A stretch of 64,000 nucleotides of DNA from Acidobacteriota bacterium. Lineage in GTDB: Bacteria; Acidobacteriota; Terriglobia; Acidiferrales; UBA7541. The position numbers and the translations under genes were made by a program. Every line of letters starts with the position of its first letter. Position 1 is the stretch's first letter. Shown here in pieces: positions 1-7,424 of this stretch. The notes beneath the pieces were generated by a model, which saw only the letters and a program-made list of their open reading frames with translations, made no database searches and was not told where the DNA came from. Location: NCBI GenBank assembly GCA_013289585.1, contig JABCZR010000006.1, positions 124,001-188,000 on the forward strand. The letters are read 5' to 3'.

Positions 1-2
1 CC

Positions 3-107
3 TACGGCTTCGGCACCCACGACCGCGCCGCCCACCCCGCCGACATCTATCTCGACCGCCTCACCGATCTCGTTCCACTGCTTGGAGTTGGAGCTGGGCG
101 AAAATAA
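3..107 (+). CDS. C-terminal fragment of an unidentified protein (cut by window edge)
   Basis: An open frame enters from the left edge and stops with TAA at 105-107, seven bases before the end of the opposing peptidase gene, so the two genes would be convergent. The 34 visible residues (ending GVGAGRK) contain a plausible folded stretch, GTHDRAAHPADIYLDRL, and not a low-complexity shadow. I do not recognise the family. The case rests on the sensible gene boundary and residue composition only; the start and nearly all of the gene lie outside the window. Confidence 0.4.
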   Translation, partial: YGFGTHDRAAHPADIYLDRLTDLVPLLGVGAGRK

Positions 108-113
108 ATTGAA

Positions 114-2912
114 CTACTTTTTCGTGGATGCAACCATTCCCGTGGACCCACCGGCGACTTCGAGGATGAAAGAGGTCTGGTCATTCGTAAGCACAAAAAG
201 CCGCTTGCCGTCCTCGGAAAAAAGATCCGCGGAGACGCGGTCTGCAAACAGGAATTCGTTCGTCTGCTTGAGCGTGCGCAAGTCATACACGGCGAGTTTT
301 CCCCTCCCGTTCGCCAGACACAACCGGTCGCCATTGCGGGAGATCTGCGGCCGGTACCCGAACCATTTTGCTTTTTGCTCTCCCGTGGAAATCGAATAAA
401 GCAGCACGCGGTTCCAATTATCCGTTACCAGGAGCCAGTCCCCCGCGGCCTCCTGATGTTCGGGCCGAAAGGAAAACTTTCCGGTGCGCACCACGGCTCC
501 TCCCGCCACGGTTCCGTCGCGCGCATTCAGAACTTCGAGGAAGTAGTCGGTGTCCCCCGGATTTTCCTTGTTCCACAATGCTTGCAGCTTTGCGTCGCGG
601 GCCAGTTCATCGCGCAGGCCATCCGCCCTGGCGTTCCACACAAGGACCAGTTTTCCGTTCGACGCCGATCCCGAAACAGACGGGCCCTGCTTTGGAAAAC
701 TGCGGGACCACAGTGGTTTTGCCGTGGCCATGTCCAGCGCGTCCAAGTCGAAATTTCGGCGCCCGCTGTGGTTCTTGTCGTTGTGCTTCGTGCGCAGAAA
801 AACGTCCCCAAAAAAAGTAACGTCATCGTCCTTGTCGATCTGGCGATCCCGCAATTGTTTTGTCACCGGGCTCAGAACCACCATGGCGCGCGAATCTTTC
901 TCGAATTCTGGGAAATCCAGGAAGAAAACTTCATTCGGGGCGTAATACGCATTTTGAAAACCGCGAACGAGACCGACCCGCGCATTTGTGTCCAGGTCCC
1001 ACACTCCGCCGCGTGTGCTGCTGGACATCGCCAGCCATTTCAAGTCGGGCGAAGCCGTGTAGCTCCGGAGCGCCCCCAATTTTCCGAGCGGAAGTTGGAG
1101 TTTGTTGTTTGCTGTGAGGTCCCCGATTTTATAAAGGCCGATTTCGCCATTCAGGCGCTCGCTCACCCACACATCACCCCACACATCGGTGGCGGACATG
1201 CGATTTGCATAAACCAATTTCTTCTGGCTCAGATCGAATGCTCCGACGGGACTCTCTTTCAGAGGACGCATCAAGATGTACTTTGGATTCGACGCCGAAA
1301 ACAGGCTGCTGCCGCCGAGTGGCATGCGGTCGAGCACCTTGCCGGAAGGAAATTCGACCAGCGGAGATTTCTGAGGATCCAGGGAGTCGACGCCCAGAAT
1401 TCGATCGGGACCGGCAAAAGTGAAGGCGTATGCCATCGCAGTGTACAGCGCCCCCGAGATATTGATTTTCTTCCGGGTGGAGAGGTCGAGGATTACTTCT
1501 TCTTTGGTCCGGGAGGACGCGGCAAAGTAACGGCCGTCGGGCGAGAAGCGCAACGTGACCACTTCCTGATGTGTAAGAAAATAAAGCCATTTGAACAACC
1601 TGCCGTAACCGCTGAAGCCCGAATCAAAGTCAAAAAAATTCTCTTTTCTGAAAATGGCCTCACCGCTTGCCACGTCGTAGAGGGCGAGATCCGGCTTGTT
1701 GCCGAAGCAAGCGAGAAATTTTGCATCCGGAGAAAGTTCGGTCTGGCGGCAGCCGCCGATCGCGGGAACGTCGGAGACACCGGTTTGTTCCTGGCGATCG
1801 ATGTCCCAGGTTTCCACGCGCAGCCCGGAACTGAAAAATACAACCTGTTGCGAGTCCGGGGAGAACTGCGCGGTTTGCGCGTCCGCGGCGTCAATGCGAA
1901 ACACAAACTTCAGCGGCTCGCGCGTCATTACGTAAATGCCGCCTTCGTCCTGTGCGAGCAGGTATTTTCCGTCCTGGCTGAAACGAAAATGTTCGATATC
2001 CCCGCGCAAAGGATCATTCAATTGCTTGCGGGCAAGTACGCCCGTGAGGTGCTCCGGGTGTCCGATTCCGTGGTAACGCAGCACCGCCGCCTGCCATTGA
2101 TGGAAATCGTCGGGCTTCGCTGGCGTCTTCGCTTCCAGACAGGCAGCGGGCAGACTCGCAGCGTCCTTGAGCGCTTCGCGCAACCTCTTGGAATCCGGGC
2201 GCGTCGCTCCGAACATATCGGAGAGCCAGCTGCCGGTCTTTCCTTTGGTCTGCAGAAGCCGATCGAGAAAATCGGGTAGCGCCTGGGGCGAATAGCCGGC
2301 GCGCGCTACCGCCTGCACGCCCAGTTGATCGGCGATTTTCTGGCTCTTGTCTTCGTCGCCCTGCGGCTGCGTACTGAGCTTTTTCAGACGGGCACTTTCG
2401 ATGAACTGGTTATACCGCTCGTAAAGGTCCTCATCGGGAGCAAGGGTTTTAACTCCGAGCACCTCGCGGAAAATTCGCGACATGTTAAGCGCCTGTTGCC
2501 GGGCAGCGAGGTGGCCAAGCTCGTGACCGAGGAGCCCCGCCAACTCGTCTTCATTCCGGAGAAACGCAACTATTTTTCGCGAAACATAGATGCGTCCACC
2601 CGGCATGCCGAAGGCCTGAATTTCCGGCTGGTCGTACAACAAGAATTCATAGCGCAATCCCGTGTCCGGCAAGTTGGCCGCGACGCGCTCGCCAACGCGC
2701 TTCAAATAGGCGGTGACTTGATCTTCGTCGATGACGAGAAATTCGCTCTCGATCTGCTGGCGGATAATCTCGCCCAATTCCATTTCCTGCTGCGGAGAGA
2801 ACAGGAGTTTCGCGGGCTCAGGTGCGGGCGTTTGCAGCGGTGGGCAGCCTGACTGCGCGCGGACAGTGGCCGCAAAAAAAAAGAGGAGTGCAAGGAGAAG
2901 GGCGCGGCGCAT
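114..2912 (-). CDS. Secreted M48-family metallopeptidase with C-terminal WD40-like propeller
   Basis: The product is 932 aa. A signal peptide (about 1-19, ending TVRA-Q) sends it to the periplasm. An M48/BepA-like peptidase domain follows, with the zinc site HELGH at 130-134. From about residue 300 to the end there are repeated beta-strands of the SPDxK type, as in WD40/TolB-like propellers (SPDSQQV, SPDAKFL, SPDGRYF). The usual downstream ExxxD motif of M48 enzymes reads Q191-KIA-D195, so the third zinc ligand, normally Glu, appears to be Gln. It may therefore bind zinc weakly or not at all. The family's role is proteolysis and quality control of envelope proteins; the propeller may be a docking platform (inference). 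A good sigma-70-like promoter and an AGGACGG ribosome site lie just upstream of the ATG, which supports this start. Confidence 0.85.
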   Translation of the reverse strand: MRRALLLALLFFFAATVRAQSGCPPLQTPAPEPAKLLFSPQQEMELGEIIRQQIESEFLVIDEDQVTAYLKRVGERVAANLPDTGLRYEFLLYDQPEIQAFGMPGGRIYVSRKIVAFLRNEDELAGLLGHELGHLAARQQALNMSRIFREVLGVKTLAPDEDLYERYNQFIESARLKKLSTQPQGDEDKSQKIADQLGVQAVARAGYSPQALPDFLDRLLQTKGKTGSWLSDMFGATRPDSKRLREALKDAASLPAACLEAKTPAKPDDFHQWQAAVLRYHGIGHPEHLTGVLARKQLNDPLRGDIEHFRFSQDGKYLLAQDEGGIYVMTREPLKFVFRIDAADAQTAQFSPDSQQVVFFSSGLRVETWDIDRQEQTGVSDVPAIGGCRQTELSPDAKFLACFGNKPDLALYDVASGEAIFRKENFFDFDSGFSGYGRLFKWLYFLTHQEVVTLRFSPDGRYFAASSRTKEEVILDLSTRKKINISGALYTAMAYAFTFAGPDRILGVDSLDPQKSPLVEFPSGKVLDRMPLGGSSLFSASNPKYILMRPLKESPVGAFDLSQKKLVYANRMSATDVWGDVWVSERLNGEIGLYKIGDLTANNKLQLPLGKLGALRSYTASPDLKWLAMSSSTRGGVWDLDTNARVGLVRGFQNAYYAPNEVFFLDFPEFEKDSRAMVVLSPVTKQLRDRQIDKDDDVTFFGDVFLRTKHNDKNHSGRRNFDLDALDMATAKPLWSRSFPKQGPSVSGSASNGKLVLVWNARADGLRDELARDAKLQALWNKENPGDTDYFLEVLNARDGTVAGGAVVRTGKFSFRPEHQEAAGDWLLVTDNWNRVLLYSISTGEQKAKWFGYRPQISRNGDRLCLANGRGKLAVYDLRTLKQTNEFLFADRVSADLFSEDGKRLFVLTNDQTSFILEVAGGSTGMVASTKK

Positions 2913-3238
2913 GGGGTTCCGTCCTGGTTACCTTGCCGCAGATATTAACACTCGTTCAATGGTCCGGCAACAACCTATGCTCTGGCCCTCCCTCCGGAGG
3001 CAAGAGTACCGAGTTCCGGGGGTTAGCCGAGTTTATGCCACTGTTTATTGATTCTTGAGAAGATGCGTCCCACTGCGTGGAGAAACAGAAGAAGCTAGAA
3101 TCACAGCAGGAGCGATCGCAGAATACACGACGTATCTCTTTATGCACACTGAAACCATTGTAGCTATTGTTCGCTGGATACAATTTACGGTGGGATAGTA
3201 ACGTGACATCTACCACTCTCGAAATCAACAGGTGAAGT
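2913..3238. other. 326-bp divergent intergenic region
   Basis: It separates the M48 peptidase (minus) from the SH3-domain gene (plus). It holds the peptidase promoter at 2942-2970. For the plus-strand gene there is only a weak candidate: TTGTAG at 3158-3163 and TACAAT at 3179-3184, with a short 15-bp spacer. An AGGTGA ribosome site sits 3 nt before the ATG at 3239. I see no tRNA-like fold and no credible small gene. Confidence 0.6.
2942..2970 (-). promoter_or_regulatory. Sigma-70-like promoter of the M48 peptidase gene
   Basis: Reading the minus strand, TTGCCG (-35) is followed after 17 bp by TAATAT (-10). This places the transcript start near 2935, about 23 nt before the ATG at 2912. Spacing is optimal and each box differs from consensus at one or two positions. 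Confidence 0.55.
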
Positions 3239-4105
3239 ATGCGATCAAATGCCAAGTACATTGCCGTGGTCTTTTGCCTTTTGCTTCCAGCGCTGGCCAG
3301 AGCACAGAACACCGGCCGGGTGGAATGCCCGCGCCAGGACAATTACATCTATCTGTACAGCTCCATGACAACCATGGAAGTGCGCACGACTCTCCAATGC
3401 GGAGAGCAAGTGCAGATCACCGGGCGCTATGACAGTTACTTCGCGGTCCAAACTGCCAAAGGCGACACTGGATTCGTTCCCCTGAGCAGCCTCGTCTTGT
3501 TGAAAGACAAGCCTGGCCCCAAAGCGCCTCAGCCAAAGGCTGATCCACCGGGGAGACCACGGACTGCCTATGATGAGCCGGCGCCAAAAGTGGAACCTGC
3601 GCCGAAACCCGTGCCTTCTCCTTCGGAGCTACTTTTGCTGAATGGCACGCCGATTCATCTGAAATTAGGAAAAAGCATCTCCTCGGCAACCGCGCACGTC
3701 GGTGACATTGTGGAACTGACGGTTACAGAAGAAGTCGTCGTTGATGGGCTCTCCGTGATTCCTGGCGGGGCGACCGCGGTGGGGATCGTCTCCGAAGCCG
3801 AGCCCAAAAAACGCATGGGCCACAGCGGCAAGCTGGGCCTCAGTATCAATTTTGTGAAACGCATCAACAATGAAAAGGCAGCGGTACGCTCTTACCAGGA
3901 AGCCGGGGGCCCTGACAGCTCCACCGGCACGATGAATCCGCTGGCCTCGGGCAAGGACGTCGTGTTCGCGCAAGGAATGGAATTCACCGCCTACGTCGAC
4001 GGGGACATTCATCTCAAACGACAGAAATTCCAAGCCGCTAAAGACGAGGGCAACCCTGCCCCCGCCGCTACGGCTCAGAATCCACCTCAGCCACGCGAGC
4101 AATAA
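3239..4105 (+). CDS. Secreted SH3-like domain protein
   Basis: The product is 288 aa with a signal peptide of about 22 residues (cleavage near ARA-Q). Residues about 25-90 resemble a bacterial SH3 (SH3b) fold, ending in the typical DTGFVPLSSL stretch. Such domains usually bind peptidoglycan or act as protein adapters. A Pro/Lys-rich linker (about 90-128) leads to a second beta-rich domain (130-230) with the pattern VGDIVELTV...VIPGGATAVG, seen in many acidobacterial secreted proteins of unknown function. It is divergent from the M48 gene, so the two could share envelope stress control (inference). No catalytic motif was seen. The SH3 assignment is moderately sure; the second domain's role is unknown. 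Confidence 0.75.
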   Translation: MRSNAKYIAVVFCLLLPALARAQNTGRVECPRQDNYIYLYSSMTTMEVRTTLQCGEQVQITGRYDSYFAVQTAKGDTGFVPLSSLVLLKDKPGPKAPQPKADPPGRPRTAYDEPAPKVEPAPKPVPSPSELLLLNGTPIHLKLGKSISSATAHVGDIVELTVTEEVVVDGLSVIPGGATAVGIVSEAEPKKRMGHSGKLGLSINFVKRINNEKAAVRSYQEAGGPDSSTGTMNPLASGKDVVFAQGMEFTAYVDGDIHLKRQKFQAAKDEGNPAPAATAQNPPQPREQ

Positions 4106-4120
4106 GGCCTTTACCACTTC

Positions 4121-4138
4121 CGAATCGTTAACGATTCG
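4121..4138. repeat. Perfect 18-bp palindrome downstream of the SH3 gene
   Basis: CGAATCGTTAACGATTCG is identical to its own reverse complement. It lies 15 nt after the SH3-gene stop and 95 nt before the first glycosyltransferase. As RNA it would fold as a 7-bp stem with a TTAA loop, but no T-tract follows, so it is a poor intrinsic terminator. A dimeric regulator's operator for the glycan cluster is an alternative. Confidence 0.6.
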
Positions 4139-4233
4139 AATGGCCGTGCTCTAAAAAACCACTTCCAGGTTTTTCCTAACACGTCGTTACATCAGGGCTT
4201 GCCAAGAGGTGCGGCAGTTGGCAGACTCAGCGC

Positions 4234-5343
4234 GTGCTCATCGGTCTCTTTCCAGAGCTGGATGCGCCCGGCGGGGTGCAACGCGCGGGGCGCCACCTGG
4301 CGGCGGTGCTCACCGAGTTTGCGTCCAGCCGCGGCATGGAATGCCGCCTGCTCAGCCTGAATGATTCGCCGGAGTTACACCGCATGACGCTGGGGGGCCG
4401 GGAGTTCGTTTACACCGGGTGCGAGCGCGCCAAAGGGCGGTTCACGACAACGGCGATGCGCGCGGCGCGGCGAAGAGCAAAACTGGTTTTAGCCGCACAC
4501 CCTAATCTGGGACCCGTGGTCCAAGCAATGCGGCTGGTGGCGCCGCGAATGAAAAGCATTATTTGCACGCATGGCATCGAAGTATGGGAACCGCTGTCCG
4601 GGCTGCGGCGGCGCGCGCTGCGCCATGCCAATCTCGTGCTGGCGCCCAGCAGGGATACCGCGGATCAGGTAGCGTCGCAACAACAAGTGGCTCGGGAGAA
4701 AATCCGCGTTTTGCATTGGGCGCTGGACCCGCAATTCGAAGCGCTATTGGCTGCCGGAACGCAATCCCGGCCGGCTGAATTTCCGGCCGGGCGCGTAATC
4801 CTCACCGTCGGACGGTGGCTGGCCACCGAGCGCTACAAAGGCATGGACACGCTGATTACCGCGTTGCCGCGGCTGCTGCCGCGCTGGCCGGAGCTACAAC
4901 TGGCGCTGGTGGGGTCAGGCGATGACCGCGCATGGCTCGAGGAACTCACGGAAAAAAATGGCGTGCTTCGCCACGTACATTTCTTGAGTGGATTGAGTTC
5001 CGCGGAACTCGCGGCGTGCTACTCGGCATGCGAAATTTTCGCGCTGCCCAGCCAAGGCGAGGGGTTCGGGCTTGTCTATCTGGAGGCGATGGCGCGGGGG
5101 AAGCCGGTTATTGGGGGCGCGCACGGGGGCGCACCGGAAGTGATCGAAGACGGCGTCACCGGCTACCTGGTTCCACACGGTGATCCGATCCAGCTCGCGA
5201 CGTCGATCGAGGCGCTTTTAGCGGACCCGGCGAATGCGAAAGAGATGGGCGCGCGGGGACGGCAGCGCGTCGAACGCGAGTTTCGCTTCAATGTCTTCGC
5301 GAAATCCTTCAAAAAAATTCTCCGCGAACAATGCGAATCCTGA
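4234..5343 (+). CDS. GT4-family glycosyltransferase (first of the glycan cluster)
   Basis: The product is 369 aa with two Rossmann-like halves of the GT-B fold. The N-terminal half carries the acceptor-side loop PGGVQRAGRHLA. The C-terminal half carries GRWLATERYKGMDTLI and the E-x7-E signature EGFGLVYLE near residue 275, which binds the nucleotide sugar donor in retaining GT4 enzymes. No membrane segment is visible, so it is probably a cytosolic or peripheral enzyme adding one sugar to a lipid-linked oligosaccharide. The start is GTG at 4234. The next transferase begins 13 nt before this gene ends, pointing to translational coupling. Donor and acceptor cannot be read from sequence. Confidence 0.85.
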   Translation: MLIGLFPELDAPGGVQRAGRHLAAVLTEFASSRGMECRLLSLNDSPELHRMTLGGREFVYTGCERAKGRFTTTAMRAARRRAKLVLAAHPNLGPVVQAMRLVAPRMKSIICTHGIEVWEPLSGLRRRALRHANLVLAPSRDTADQVASQQQVAREKIRVLHWALDPQFEALLAAGTQSRPAEFPAGRVILTVGRWLATERYKGMDTLITALPRLLPRWPELQLALVGSGDDRAWLEELTEKNGVLRHVHFLSGLSSAELAACYSACEIFALPSQGEGFGLVYLEAMARGKPVIGGAHGGAPEVIEDGVTGYLVPHGDPIQLATSIEALLADPANAKEMGARGRQRVEREFRFNVFAKSFKKILREQCES

Positions 5344-6527
5344 ACGTCACAGAAACGTACGCCCCATTTCTGGAATTCGGCGGCCCTCCGGTCAAAGTCC
5401 GGGCACTTGCGGAAGGATTGGCGCGACGCGGCCATACGGTCGGAGTGCTAACGGCCGACTGGGGCTTCGAAAAACGCATGCAGTCGCAGGAAGAAAAAAT
5501 ATCCGCGGAACGATCTCCGTTCGGCTGGCGCGGCACGGAAAATGGCGTGCAAGCGATTTACTTGCCGACGTGGCTGCGCTTCCGGGCGGTCAGCTGGAAT
5601 CCGGCGGTGAAGCGTTACTGCCGTGCGCGGCTGCAAAATTTCGACATCGTGCACATTTTCGGCCTCTACGACTTGCTGGGGCCGGCGGTTGCGGAGGCAT
5701 GCCGCGTTCGAAAGATGCCGTATGTCCTCGAGCCGATCGGCATGTTCGTGCCGATTGTGCGGAATCTCCGGCTGAAGGGGTTCTATCATTTCGTTTGGGG
5801 CCGGCGGCTGTTGGAGGGAGCAAGCGCGGTAATTGCCACATCGAATCAGGAGGCTGAGGAGTTGATTTCCGGCGGCGTGCCGGGCGCAAAGATTACTCTG
5901 CGGCGGAATGGTGTGGAGGTTCCGGCGGCGTGGCCGGAGTCGGGAACGTTTCGAAAGACACACGGGATCCCGAGCGATACGAAAATGGTTCTGTTCCTGG
6001 GGCGGTTATCGTTGAAGAAAAGTCCTGACCTGCTGTTGCGGGCTTTTGCGGAACTCACGAGCCGTTCGAAGGGAATGCCGACCAGGCTTGTCTTTGCGGG
6101 TCCCGACGAAGGCGGAGTGACAGCACAACTGGAACAGATGGCAACCCAAGCCGGAATTCGAACGAACGTGCAATTTACGGGGCCAATATTCGGGGCGAGC
6201 AAATGGGCCGCCTACCGGGATGCCGATGTGTTTGTTCTTCCTTCGCAGAACGAGAATTTCGGGAACACGGCGGCGGAAGCGGTGGCCGCAGGCACTCCGG
6301 TGATCGTGACCGAACAGTGCGGGATCGCACCGCTCCTGAAGGACGAGGCTGGCCTGGTGGTGCGTCACGATTCCACTGCGCTTTCCGAAGCGCTGGAGCG
6401 GGTGCTGAATGACCCGGAAGAGCGGGCGAGGCTCGCTGCGGGAAGCAGAAAGACCGCCGCGCGGCTGGGATGGGATGAGCCGGTCCGGGAACTAGAAGCC
6501 CTGTACGCCAAGCTTGCTCCCGGTTAA
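5331..6527 (+). CDS. GT4-family glycosyltransferase
   Basis: The product is 398 aa with a GT-B fold. The N-terminus (MRILNVTETYAPFLEFGGPP) is the typical start of a GT4 enzyme. The donor half has FLGRLSLKKSPDLLLRAF and the E-x7-E motif ENFGNTAAE near residue 307. It overlaps the upstream transferase by 13 nt, so the two are expected to be made together and probably act successively on one glycan. The sugar specificity is not predictable. The family assignment is firm, and the ATG at 5331 gives the standard N-terminal strand. Confidence 0.87.
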   Translation: MRILNVTETYAPFLEFGGPPVKVRALAEGLARRGHTVGVLTADWGFEKRMQSQEEKISAERSPFGWRGTENGVQAIYLPTWLRFRAVSWNPAVKRYCRARLQNFDIVHIFGLYDLLGPAVAEACRVRKMPYVLEPIGMFVPIVRNLRLKGFYHFVWGRRLLEGASAVIATSNQEAEELISGGVPGAKITLRRNGVEVPAAWPESGTFRKTHGIPSDTKMVLFLGRLSLKKSPDLLLRAFAELTSRSKGMPTRLVFAGPDEGGVTAQLEQMATQAGIRTNVQFTGPIFGASKWAAYRDADVFVLPSQNENFGNTAAEAVAAGTPVIVTEQCGIAPLLKDEAGLVVRHDSTALSEALERVLNDPEERARLAAGSRKTAARLGWDEPVRELEALYAKLAPG

Positions 6528-6562
6528 CATAGCAGGCAGAATCTGAATCTGTGGGGTAGGAC

Positions 6563-7423
6563 TTGCCGACGCCTGGACATCGAATTTTTCGCGCCGCGTG
6601 GTGGAGCAGCAATCTGCTGCTGGCGCTTGCCTTCGTCGGACTGCTTTATTCCTGCGTGCGGGAGTACTCCGTGCGCCGGTATCTCGACGGCTTCTCGGAC
6701 GCAATTGTGCCGAACATTCTTCCCGAGGAACAAAAGCTGGACGCCATTCTGAACTGGATGCGCGCCGAGTCGTCGCGAGCAACCGCGACGAATGTGGATG
6801 AATTGCCGAGTCGCGATCCGGAGGCGACACTCACTTACCGCCAACTTTTGAACGTCTGCGGAACCGCGACGAATGCGTTCTTGAACCTCGCACGGAGCTC
6901 GGATCTGCGAGTGCGCCGGCTGCTGCTGCTGACGCCGGACCGAAATACGAAACACGTGGTAGCGGAAGTCCTGATTGGGGAACGGTGGATCATTGTCGAT
7001 CCAACGTATCGCGTGATCATGAAGGATGCGCGGGGCCGCTATTTGACGCGGCAAGAACTGCGGAATCCCGCGATTTATGCGGAAGCAATCAGTGCAATTC
7101 CGGATTATCCGCGGGAATATACTTACGATCAATTTGCCCATGTGCGGTTGGCACGGCTCCCGCTCGAGGGACTACATCTCCGGCCCCTGCTAGACTCGAT
7201 CGCCCCTGGCTGGGATGAAGCCGTCGATTGGAGCTTGCTCCTGGAACGCGAATCGTTTTTTTATCTGGTGTTGGCTGGAGCGGCGACGCTCTTTTTTCTC
7301 GTTCTCAGGGCGCTCCTCGCCTGGTATGCGGACAAAGGTTTGAGAATCCCTCGCTTCCATCTGCGCGAACATATGGCCCGAGCCGGCGCGGCGTTTATCT
7401 CTACGCCGGAGATCAAAGAATAG
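6563..7423 (+). CDS. Membrane-anchored transglutaminase-like protein in the glycan cluster
   Basis: The product is 286 aa. A transmembrane segment (about 16-31) is followed by a soluble core and a second transmembrane segment (about 230-254). The core shows the transglutaminase-like triad with normal order and spacing: C99 in LLNVCGTATNAF, H131 in NTKHVVAEV and D146 in RWIIVDPTY. Such enzymes cleave or form amide bonds, and many bacterial ones are proteases or peptide ligases. The start is TTG at 6563 with GGGGTAGG just upstream. The stop is one base from the AsnB start at 7425, so the pair is tightly coupled. Its place between glycosyltransferases and an amidotransferase suggests it acts on, or exports with, the amidated glycan (inference). 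The substrate is unknown. Confidence 0.7.
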   Translation: MPTPGHRIFRAAWWSSNLLLALAFVGLLYSCVREYSVRRYLDGFSDAIVPNILPEEQKLDAILNWMRAESSRATATNVDELPSRDPEATLTYRQLLNVCGTATNAFLNLARSSDLRVRRLLLLTPDRNTKHVVAEVLIGERWIIVDPTYRVIMKDARGRYLTRQELRNPAIYAEAISAIPDYPREYTYDQFAHVRLARLPLEGLHLRPLLDSIAPGWDEAVDWSLLLERESFFYLVLAGAATLFFLVLRALLAWYADKGLRIPRFHLREHMARAGAAFISTPEIKE

Positions 7424-7424
7424 C

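Noticed and set aside
375-2279. 634-codon plus-strand open frame opposite the M48 peptidase
   Set aside because: It is the antisense shadow of a gene with signal peptide, HELGH motif and promoter; its translation has no domain pattern.
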